Shown here: positions 1-5,022 of the stretch, in pieces
Layout: every line of letters begins with the position of its first letter
How positions within the stretch are numbered: the stretch's first letter is position 1
From: an uncultured Comamonadaceae bacterium
GTDB lineage: Bacteria > Pseudomonadota > Gammaproteobacteria > Burkholderiales > Burkholderiaceae
DNA length: 5,022 nt
NCBI GenBank assembly: GCA_946482115.1
Contig: CAMLQP010000221.1
Span: 1-5,022, forward strand
Reading direction: 5' to 3'
Notes under the pieces: model-generated
Told to the model about the DNA's origin: nothing
Databases searched by the model: none
What the model saw: only the letters and a program-made list of their open reading frames with translations
Position numbers and translations under genes: made by a program

Positions 1-146
1 AGCTCTCGCTGCACGTCTGGCTCATCATCATCATCCTGTCCATCACCGCGCCGGTGACCACCATCGTGCTGGCGCGCGCGGCGCTGTTCCGCCGCCGCCT
101 GGCCGGCGACGACCTGCCGCCGCCGCTGGATCACCAGCAGCCCTGA
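1..146 (+). CDS. mnhG: Na+/H+ antiporter subunit G (MnhG/PhaG family), C-terminal fragment
   Basis: The 5' end lies outside the window; codons read from position 3 and end at TGA 144-146, giving 47 residues. The visible part starts LSLHVWLIIIILSITAPVTT and continues into a short segment with ARAALFRRR. It matches the C-terminal end of MnhG/PhaG subunits as I remember them: a last membrane helix carrying a T-A-P-V motif, then an ARAA-type stretch and a charged cytosolic tail. The tail here is Pro/Asp-rich and ends DHQQP. MnhG is a small membrane subunit of Mrp-type (CPA3) antiporters, which exchange Na+ or K+ for H+ and are normally encoded as an A-to-G operon with G last. That order fits the hairpins just after the stop. 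With so few residues the call rests on one helix and the tail. PhaG (K+-specific) and MnhG/MrpG cannot be told apart. Confidence 0.72.
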   Translation, partial: LSLHVWLIIIILSITAPVTTIVLARAALFRRRLAGDDLPPPLDHQQP

Positions 147-148
147 GC

Positions 149-171
149 CCCGGTGCCCGTCACGGGCCGGG
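149..171 (+). terminator. GC-rich hairpin just after mnhG, possible terminator
   Basis: Two base after the mnhG stop codon, CCCGG (149-153) pairs with CCGGG (167-171) and CCCG (156-159) pairs with CGGG (163-166). This makes a nine-pair stem with a two-base bulge (154-155) and a TCA loop. There is no T-run directly after it; only TTTT at 182-185 follows, inside the next hairpin. The place and strength suit termination of the antiporter operon, but it lacks the classic U-tract. Confidence 0.35.
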
Positions 172-173
172 CC

Positions 174-190
174 TGCGGAAATTTTCCGCA
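174..190. repeat. Perfect 7-bp inverted repeat (hairpin or operator-like)
   Basis: TGCGGAA (174-180) and TTCCGCA (184-190) form a perfect inverted repeat around ATT; one further A:T pair would extend the symmetry to eight bases each side of a single T. It lies between the mnhG terminator-like stem and the ybaL leader. It could be a second termination hairpin or a binding site for a dimeric regulator. The sequence alone does not decide. Confidence 0.4.
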
Positions 191-261
191 ACCGCCGGGT
201 GCGCGACGGAATTGGGTTATCTTCAAAAAACTTCCCCCCCTGCTTTCCGGACACCTACCCC

Positions 262-1983
262 ATGCCGCATGACGTCACCCTGATTGCCACGGTCGCCGTC
301 GGCTTCGGCATGGCCATGGTGCTGGGCCTGGTTGCGGTTCAGTTGCGCATGCCGCCGCTGGTGGGCTATCTGTTGGCCGGCATCGTGGTGAGTCCCCATA
401 CGCCAGGATTCGTGGCCGATGTGGGTCTGGCCGGCCAGCTGGCCGAGATCGGCGTGATGTTGCTGATGTTCGGCGTGGGGCTGCATTTCTCCATGCGTGA
501 GCTGCTCGCGGTGCGGCGCATTGCCGTGCCCGGCGCCCTGGTGCAGATCGCGGTGGCCGTGGTGCTGGGCATGGGCGCGGCCATGGCCTGGGGCTGGCAC
601 TGGGGCGGGGCGCTGATCTTCGGTCTGTGCCTGTCGGTGGCCAGCACCGTGGTGCTGCTGCGCGCGCTGGAAGCCAAGGGCCTGCTCGACAGCATCAACG
701 GCCGCATCGCCGTGGGTTGGCTGGTGGTGGAAGACCTGGTCATGGTGCTGGTGCTTGTGCTGGTGCCGGCGCTGGCCGGTGTCATGAGCGCGGCGGGCGG
801 GGGCGCGGTAGCCGATGCCAGCGAGCTGTGGACCACCCTGGGCCTGACGCTGGCCAAGGTGGCGGCCTTCATCGCCGTGATGCTGGTGGTGGGGCGGCGT
901 GTCTTTCCCAAGCTGCTGTGGTGGGTGGCGCGCACCGGCTCGCGCGAGCTGTTCACGCTGTGCGTGGTGGCGGCCGCCATCGGCATGGCCTTTGGTGCGG
1001 CCATGCTCTTCGACGTGTCCTTCGCGCTGGGCGCCTTCTTTGCCGGCATGATGATGCGCGAGTCGGAGTACAGCCACCGTGCGGCCGACGAATCGCTGCC
1101 GCTGCGCGATGCCTTTGCCGTGCTGTTCTTCGTCTCGGTCGGCATGCTGTTCGACCCCGCGGTGCTGTGGCAGCAGCCGCTCAAGGTGCTGGCGGTGGTG
1201 GCCATCATCCTGGTGGGCAAGACGCTGGCGGCCGTCGCTCTGGTGCTGCTGTTCCGCTACCCGCTCAACACCGCGTTGACCATCGGCGCCAGCCTGGCGC
1301 AGATCGGCGAGTTCTCCTTCATCCTCGCCGGCATGGGCGTGGCGCTGCAACTGATGCCGACCGAAGGGCAGAGCCTGGTGCTGGCCGGTGCGCTGATATC
1401 GATCGCCGCCAACTCGGCGGTGTTCGCCGCCATCGGCCCGCTGCAGAACTGGCTGCGCCAGCGTTCCGAGCTGGTGCGCCGCTTCGAGCAGCGCGACGAC
1501 CCGCTGGCCGAACTGCCCATGTCCACCGACCCGAGGCAGCTCACCGGGCAGCTGGTGCTGGTGGGTTACGGCAGTGTGGGCCGGCGCATGGCAACCGAGC
1601 TGCGCGAGCAGCACATCCACTTTGTGGTTGCCGAGCAAAACCGGGAGCTGGTGGAGGATCTGCGCCGCCAGGGCATCCCGGCCGTCAGCGGCGACGCGGC
1701 CGAACCCGAGGTGCTGATCCAGGCCCACATCGCGCGCGCCGCCATGCTGGTCATCACGCCGCCCGATTCCATGCGCGCGCGCCGCATGGTGGAGACCGCC
1801 CGCGCGCTCAACCCCCAGGTGGAAATCCTGCTGCGCACCCTGAGCGAAGACGAAGCCCGGCTGCTGCGCCAGGAGGGGCTGGGCACGGTCTTCCTGGGCA
1901 AGGAAGAGCTCTCGCGCAGCATGAGCGAACGGGTGCTGGACCGCATGCGCCCCCACCACGGCAACGTGAACACACGCACCTGA
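262..1983 (+). CDS. ybaL: YbaL-type CPA2 cation:proton antiporter with TrkA-N domain
   Basis: The product is a 573-residue inner-membrane monovalent cation:H+ antiporter of the CPA2/Kef group. Residues about 5-395 are a polytopic Na+/H+-exchanger domain with hallmark stretches PLVGYLLAGI, GVMLLMFGVGLHFS, LCLSVASTVVLLRALE, the WLVVEDL helix (acidic pair E157-D158), LFDVSFALGAFFAGM, LPLRDAFAVLFFVSVGMLFDP and SLAQIGEFSFILAG. These match E. coli YbaL (about 558 residues) almost motif for motif from memory. Residues about 429-545 are a TrkA-N (RCK) Rossmann domain with G435-Y-G-S-V-G440 and an acidic E458 at the end of strand two, so NAD(H) or another nucleotide probably gates transport. No RCK-C domain follows, as in YbaL. 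ATG 262 is chosen because MPHDVTLIAT aligns with the YbaL N-terminus; an in-frame GTG at 199 would add 21 unlike residues. No clear Shine-Dalgarno precedes ATG 262. The ion carried is not shown by sequence. Confidence 0.93.
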   Translation: MPHDVTLIATVAVGFGMAMVLGLVAVQLRMPPLVGYLLAGIVVSPHTPGFVADVGLAGQLAEIGVMLLMFGVGLHFSMRELLAVRRIAVPGALVQIAVAVVLGMGAAMAWGWHWGGALIFGLCLSVASTVVLLRALEAKGLLDSINGRIAVGWLVVEDLVMVLVLVLVPALAGVMSAAGGGAVADASELWTTLGLTLAKVAAFIAVMLVVGRRVFPKLLWWVARTGSRELFTLCVVAAAIGMAFGAAMLFDVSFALGAFFAGMMMRESEYSHRAADESLPLRDAFAVLFFVSVGMLFDPAVLWQQPLKVLAVVAIILVGKTLAAVALVLLFRYPLNTALTIGASLAQIGEFSFILAGMGVALQLMPTEGQSLVLAGALISIAANSAVFAAIGPLQNWLRQRSELVRRFEQRDDPLAELPMSTDPRQLTGQLVLVGYGSVGRRMATELREQHIHFVVAEQNRELVEDLRRQGIPAVSGDAAEPEVLIQAHIARAAMLVITPPDSMRARRMVETARALNPQVEILLRTLSEDEARLLRQEGLGTVFLGKEELSRSMSERVLDRMRPHHGNVNTRT

Positions 1984-1992
1984 GTTGCCCGC

Positions 1993-2019
1993 TTGTTCCG
2001 GCAGGGCTGCGGGTAAGAT
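1993..2019 (+). promoter_or_regulatory. Possible sigma-70 promoter for the EF-hand protein gene
   Basis: In the 74-bp gap after ybaL, TAAGAT (2014-2019) resembles a -10 box and TTGTTC (1993-1998) a partial -35 box. The spacer is 15 bp, shorter than ideal. A start near 2026 would give a leader of about 30 bases ahead of the Shine-Dalgarno. No terminator hairpin with a T-run is visible in this gap, so read-through from ybaL is also possible. Confidence 0.35.
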
Positions 2020-2043
2020 GAAGCGCATCCATTGTGTTGCCTC

Positions 2044-2049
2044 AGGAGG
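2044..2049 (+). promoter_or_regulatory. Strong ribosome binding site AGGAGG
   Basis: AGGAGG ends eight bases before ATG 2058. This fixes that start over the upstream in-frame GTG at 2034, which lies before the Shine-Dalgarno. It is the strongest ribosome binding site in the window. Confidence 0.85.
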
Positions 2050-2057
2050 AGCGTTCC

Positions 2058-3932
2058 ATGACCACCAACCTGTCTCACTGGCGTTTCTTTCGTGCCGGCG
2101 GCTTTGACCAGGTGCGCCTGGACACCGCGGCCGAGCTGCTCAGCATCGGCCAGCTCGACCAGAAGCTCTGGGTCGCCCTGTCCTGCCCCGTGCAGGGCAT
2201 CGAGTTCGATGCGCGCACGCTGTCCTTCGTCGACAGCGACGGTGACGGCCAGGTCCGCGCACCCGAGCTGCTCGCGGCTGTGCAGTGGGCCGGCGAGCGC
2301 CTGCAGGACCCCGAAGTGCTGGTGGGCAAGCTGCCTGGCGTGCCGCTGAGCGCCATCCGCGCCGACGATGAGGAGGGCGCCGTCATCGTGGCCGCCGCGC
2401 GCGAGCTGCTCGCCGACCTGGGCAGCAGCGAGGACATGATCCCCGTGGAAGCCGCCCGGGCCGCGCAGGCGCGCCATGCCCAGCGCGCGCACGCGGCCTG
2501 GGAGGCCGCGGGCGCCGCCGCCCGTCCGCTGGGCGAGGCCACGGCCGTGGCCCATGCCGCTCTGACCGAGGTGGCCGAGAAGGTCGAGGACTGGTTCGTG
2601 CGTTGCCGCCTGGCCGCCTATGACGAGCGCGCCGGCAGCGCCCTCAACGCCGCCGAGGCCACGCTGGCCGCGCTGGGCGCCACCACGCTCAGGACCGACA
2701 CCGAAGGTGTGGCCGCGCTGCCGCTGGCGCGTGTGCACCCGGGCGCCGCGCTGCCCCTGGGCTCCGGGCTCAACCCGGCCTGGGCGTCACGCATGGCGGC
2801 GTTGCGCGATGCCGCCGTGCTGCCCCTGCTGGGCGAGCGCGCCCTGCTGACCGAAGCCGACTGGCAGACCGTCAAGGACAAGCTCGCGCCCTACGCGGCC
2901 TGGCTCGCGGCCCAGCCCGATGTGGCGGCCGAAGGCGAGGGCATCCGCCAGCTGGAAAAGCTCGCGCACTACGTGCGCGACCTGCAGACCCTGGCCAACA
3001 ACTTCGTCGCCTTCCGCGACTTCTACACCCGCCAGGGCAAGGCCAGCTTCCAGGTCGGCACGCTCTACCTCGACGGCCGTTCGGCCGAGCTCTGCGTGGC
3101 CGTCAACGATGCCGGCCGCCACGCGGCGCTGGCCACGCTCGCGCGCATCTGCCTGGTCTATTGCGACTGCGTGCGCGGCGCCGACAAGCTCAGCGTGGCC
3201 GCGGCCTTCACCGCGGGCGACTCCGACCAGCTCATGGTGGGTCGCAACGGCGTGTTCTACGACCGCCAGGGCCGCGACTGGAATGCCACCATCACCAAGA
3301 TCGTCGAGCACCCCATCAGCCTGCGCCAGGCCTTCTGGTCGCCCTACAAGCGCCTGGCGCGCTTCGTCGGCGAGCAGCTGCAGAAGATTGCCGCGAACAA
3401 GGCCAAGGCCTCGGACGACAAGCTGACCGCCGCCGCCGTGGACAGCGGCAAGAAAGTGGGCACCGTTGCCGCCGCCCCGGCCACGCCCGCGCCGCCTCCC
3501 GCACCCTTTGACGTGGCCAAGTTCGCCGGTATCTTTGCCGCCATCGGCCTGGCCCTGGGCGCCATCGGCTCGGCGCTGGCCGCGGTGCTCTCCGGCTTCT
3601 TTTCCCTGGTCTGGTGGCAGTGGCCCATCGCCATCGCCGGTCTGGTGCTGGTGATCTCGGGCCCGGCCGTCATCCTGGCCTGGTTCAAGCTGCGCAGCCG
3701 CAACCTGGGCCCGATCCTCGACGCCAATGGCTGGGCCATCAACGCACGCGCCAAGGTCAACATCCCTTTCGGCACCTCGCTGACCCAGCTGGCCCAGCTG
3801 CCGGCCCAAGCCGAGCGCGCGCTCACCGATCCCTACGCCGAGCAGAAGAAGCCTTGGGGGCTCTATCTCTTCCTCGTGGCCGTCGCGCTGTTTGCGGCCT
3901 TTGCTTGGGTGTTGCGTGATCATTTCAAGTGA
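2058..3932 (+). CDS. Unknown-function membrane protein with EF-hand-type loop
   Basis: The product has 624 residues, with no signal peptide and no name I recognise; similar proteins seem to exist in Burkholderiales as hypotheticals. Residues 59-70, DSDGDGQVRAPE, fit the EF-hand loop D-x-D-x-D-G-x-[ILV]-x-x-x-E exactly, and helix-prone ELLAAVQWAGERL follows. The helix before the loop is short and no second loop is visible, so it may be a lone Ca2+ site. Residues about 70-330 are Ala-rich and helical. A compact stretch about 395-445 includes GRNGVFYDRQGRDWNATI and RQAFWSPYKRL. An Ala/Pro linker (471-483) leads to hydrophobic segments at about 489-511, 522-543 and 600-619. The loop at 544-599 is net basic and holds NLGPILDANGWAINARAKVN. 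Basic-inside logic puts this loop and the large N-terminal part in the cytosol. The next gene starts 7 bp downstream. Function is unknown; Ca2+ binding is inferred from the motif only. Confidence 0.88.
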   Translation: MTTNLSHWRFFRAGGFDQVRLDTAAELLSIGQLDQKLWVALSCPVQGIEFDARTLSFVDSDGDGQVRAPELLAAVQWAGERLQDPEVLVGKLPGVPLSAIRADDEEGAVIVAAARELLADLGSSEDMIPVEAARAAQARHAQRAHAAWEAAGAAARPLGEATAVAHAALTEVAEKVEDWFVRCRLAAYDERAGSALNAAEATLAALGATTLRTDTEGVAALPLARVHPGAALPLGSGLNPAWASRMAALRDAAVLPLLGERALLTEADWQTVKDKLAPYAAWLAAQPDVAAEGEGIRQLEKLAHYVRDLQTLANNFVAFRDFYTRQGKASFQVGTLYLDGRSAELCVAVNDAGRHAALATLARICLVYCDCVRGADKLSVAAAFTAGDSDQLMVGRNGVFYDRQGRDWNATITKIVEHPISLRQAFWSPYKRLARFVGEQLQKIAANKAKASDDKLTAAAVDSGKKVGTVAAAPATPAPPPAPFDVAKFAGIFAAIGLALGAIGSALAAVLSGFFSLVWWQWPIAIAGLVLVISGPAVILAWFKLRSRNLGPILDANGWAINARAKVNIPFGTSLTQLAQLPAQAERALTDPYAEQKKPWGLYLFLVAVALFAAFAWVLRDHFK

Positions 3933-3939
3933 CAGCGTG

Positions 3940-4725
3940 ATGAGTGCAGGCTTGCGCGCGCTGGACGCGGCTCTGGAGGCGGTGCAGGCGCAGACCCGGA
4001 TCCCGGGGCACGGTCCGGTGTCGCTGGACACGCTGGCGCTGCCCCACGGCCTGTCGGCGCTGGTGCTCGCGCCCCATCCGGATGATTTCGACGCCATCGC
4101 CATCACCCTGCGCCGCCTGCAGGCGCAGGGCATGCACCTGCACCTCGCGGTCTGCACTACGGGTGCCAGCGGTGTGGAGCCCGGCTATGCCGGGGCGCAG
4201 ACCGATGAGGCCAGGGCCGCGCTGCGCGAGCGTGAGCAGGCGGCGAGCTGCGCCTACTTCGGCCTGCCGGCGGCGCAGCTGGAGTTCCTGCGTCTGCCCA
4301 ATGACGAGGGCGGCAACCCGCGCCTCGACGAAGCCAACCACGCCACCGTGCAGCGCCTGCTCGCCCAGCAGCAACCCCACTGCGTTTTTCTGCCGCACGG
4401 CAAGGACAGCAACGTGACCCACCAGCGCACCTATGCGCTGATCGAAGCCGTGACGCGGCAGATGCGCTATCCGCTGTGGGCCTGGCTCAACCAGGACGCC
4501 AAGACCCTGGCCATGCAGCAAGACCTGTACACACCCTTCGATGAAGACGCCGCGCGCTGGAAGGCCGAGCTCCTGCGCTTTCATGCCTCCCAGCACCAGC
4601 GCAACCTCAACACCCGCGGGCATGGCTTCGATGCGCGCGTGCTGCGCATCAACCAGCAATCGGCCCGCGCGGTGCAGGCAGATCAGCCTTACGCCGAGGT
4701 GTTCGAGCTCCAGCGGCTGGGCTGA
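3940..4725 (+). CDS. PIG-L (LmbE-like) family deacetylase
   Basis: The product is a 261-residue predicted cytosolic zinc hydrolase of the PIG-L/LmbE family, whose known members remove N-acetyl or similar acyl groups from amino sugars and related glycoconjugates (MshB, BshB, PIG-L). LVLAPHPDDFDAIA holds the signature A-P-H46-P-D48-D49. By analogy with MshB, H46, D49 and H161 bind the metal and D48 is the general base. The second motif is HGKDSNVTH161 rather than the usual H-P-D-H, so N158 sits where MshB has its first His. The C-terminal block LLRFHASQHQRNLNTRGHGF looks subfamily-specific. There is no signal peptide. ATG 3940 is 7 bp after the preceding stop; GTG 3937 is an equal alternative and both lack a good Shine-Dalgarno, suggesting translational coupling to the upstream gene. 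The substrate is unknown. Nothing in the visible neighbours points to bacillithiol, mycothiol or lipid-A synthesis. Confidence 0.88.
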   Translation: MSAGLRALDAALEAVQAQTRIPGHGPVSLDTLALPHGLSALVLAPHPDDFDAIAITLRRLQAQGMHLHLAVCTTGASGVEPGYAGAQTDEARAALREREQAASCAYFGLPAAQLEFLRLPNDEGGNPRLDEANHATVQRLLAQQQPHCVFLPHGKDSNVTHQRTYALIEAVTRQMRYPLWAWLNQDAKTLAMQQDLYTPFDEDAARWKAELLRFHASQHQRNLNTRGHGFDARVLRINQQSARAVQADQPYAEVFELQRLG

Positions 4726-4761
4726 GGCCTGGGGCTGCGCAAGCCATGGCGCTGAACCGCT

Positions 4762-4787
4762 GTAAGTTCTCTGGCCCTCGCGGCGAC
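4762..4787 (+). promoter_or_regulatory. Possible ECF-sigma promoter GTAAGT-N16-CGAC
   Basis: GTAAGT (4762-4767) and CGAC (4784-4787) are exactly 16 bases apart, about 75 bases before the ATG of the repeat protein. This resembles the GTAACC-N16-CGAA pattern that I recall for the Caulobacter SigF type of ECF sigma factor, which controls small secreted proteins in metal and oxidative stress. It matches that pattern at four of six -35 positions and three of four -10 positions, so it is suggestive only. Confidence 0.33.
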
Positions 4788-4850
4788 TGAGAAGCAGGCC
4801 GGCGTTCACCCGGTCTGCGCCTGGCCATCGGGTCGGGCGCCAACTGATCA

Positions 4851-4854
4851 GGAG
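4851..4854 (+). promoter_or_regulatory. Ribosome binding site deciding the start of the repeat protein
   Basis: GGAG at 4851-4854 lies six bases before ATG 4861, an ideal spacing. The in-frame ATG at 4855 directly abuts it and would be badly placed, so 4861 is preferred. The alternative would add only Met-Thr. Confidence 0.7.
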
Positions 4855-4860
4855 ATGACG

Positions 4861-5022
4861 ATGAAGAACCGCAAGCTTGCTGTGTTGGCCGGTCTGGCCC
4901 TGTCCATGGGTCTGGGCCTGGCTCAGGCCGAGATGAAGTCGGACAAGATGATGGACGACAAGAAGATGAAGTCCGAAAAAATGATGGGCGAGAAGAAGAT
5001 GGACGGCATGAAGTCCGCGCCC
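4861..5022 (+). CDS. Secreted Met/Lys/Asp-rich repeat protein (MXKDX type), N-terminal part
   Basis: The reading frame is open to the window edge, so the 3' end is missing; 54 residues are visible. Residues 1-23 are a classic Sec signal peptide: basic MKNRK, a hydrophobic core rich in Leu, Ala and Gly, and AQA as the likely signal peptidase I site before E24. The exported part starts EMKSDKMMDDKKMKSEKMM and is nearly all Met, Lys, Asp, Glu, Ser and Gly, with no Cys so far. This fits the small proteobacterial periplasmic proteins annotated as pentapeptide MXKDX repeat protein, whose function is unknown. The start follows GGAG at 4851-4854. A possible stress promoter lies upstream, and the 135-bp gap suggests a transcript separate from the deacetylase gene. 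Another option is a Met-rich N-terminus of a metal-binding DUF2282-type protein, which should show Cys residues further on. Confidence 0.72.
   Translation, partial: MKNRKLAVLAGLALSMGLGLAQAEMKSDKMMDDKKMKSEKMMGEKKMDGMKSAP
4933..4998 (+). repeat. Two tandem 33-bp coding repeats (11-residue units)
   Basis: Positions 4933-4965 and 4966-4998 are direct adjacent copies that agree at 28 of 33 bases. They encode MKSDKMMDDKK and MKSEKMMGEKK. Three of the five differences are at third codon positions with silent or Asp/Glu outcomes; another gives Asp/Gly. A degenerate third unit, MDGMKSAP, begins at 4999. The pattern suggests duplication followed by selection on composition. Confidence 0.8.

Noticed and set aside
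199..261. Upstream GTG start for ybaL, adding 21 residues
   Set aside because: The extra residues include RDGIGLSSKNFPPCFPDTYP, unlike any antiporter N-terminus, and would cover the likely leader. ATG 262 aligns with YbaL.
627..2021. 464-codon + strand frame inside ybaL
   Set aside because: Arg/Ala/Gly-rich out-of-frame reading of a GC-rich gene; it has no motif and no ribosome binding site.
223..2028. 601-codon open frame on the - strand across ybaL
   Set aside because: It mirrors the GC-rich codon bias of ybaL. The translation is His/Gln/Arg-rich low-complexity without any domain, while the + strand matches YbaL throughout.
1566..2738. 390-codon open frame on the - strand bridging ybaL and the next gene
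   Set aside because: Composition is that of an antisense shadow. It crosses a clear + strand ribosome binding site and start.
2787..4157. 456-codon open frame on the - strand across the EF-hand gene and deacetylase start
   Set aside because: It spans two well-supported + strand genes and its translation is Gly/Arg/Gln-rich filler with no recognisable fold.
4711..4762. Terminator after the deacetylase gene
   Set aside because: Only a 4-bp stem (GGCT 4733-4736 / AGCC 4742-4745) and a 6-bp inverted repeat with a 40-base gap are present, and there is no T-run.
4649..4843. 64-codon - strand frame over the 4726-4860 gap
   Set aside because: Pro/Arg-rich, begins within the candidate leader of the repeat gene and overlaps the deacetylase end; no motif or signal supports it.
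1..5022. CRISPR, tRNA, rRNA, insertion sequence or phage elements
   Set aside because: No spaced repeats, cloverleaf, transposase motif or terminal inverted repeat was seen; base composition and codon use appear even throughout.

Overview
The window is very GC-rich with strong G/C preference at third codon positions. All five recognisable genes lie on the + strand. Their protein sequences read like a betaproteobacterium of the Burkholderiales, most probably Comamonadaceae; this placement is from remembered family resemblance, not a search.

Layout. (1) 1-146: the last 47 codons of an MnhG/PhaG-type subunit of a multi-subunit Na+(K+)/H+ antiporter, followed by two adjacent hairpins. (2) 262-1983: a complete YbaL-type CPA2 cation:proton antiporter with a C-terminal nucleotide-binding TrkA-N (RCK) domain. 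(3) 2058-3932: a 624-residue protein of unknown function with a perfect EF-hand-type loop near its N-terminus and three C-terminal membrane segments. It has a strong Shine-Dalgarno and a plausible promoter of its own. (4) 3940-4725: a PIG-L/LmbE-type zinc deacetylase, 7 bp behind gene 3 and probably co-transcribed with it. (5) 4861 to the window edge: the start of a small secreted Met/Lys/Asp-rich repeat protein of the pentapeptide MXKDX type, behind a possible ECF-sigma promoter.

How they may work together. The left half combines two unrelated classes of cation/proton antiporter (CPA3 subunit, then CPA2), which suggests pH or monovalent-cation homeostasis. The middle pair is a probable two-gene operon of unknown role: a cytosolic metal-dependent deacetylase of a variant PIG-L subfamily beside a membrane-anchored protein with a potential Ca2+ site. 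The right edge opens what looks like a separate, possibly stress-controlled unit.

The least understood parts are the EF-hand membrane protein with its deacetylase partner, and the repeat protein with its candidate promoter. There is no sign of mobile elements, CRISPR, tRNA or rRNA. No gene-free stretch exceeds 300 bases.
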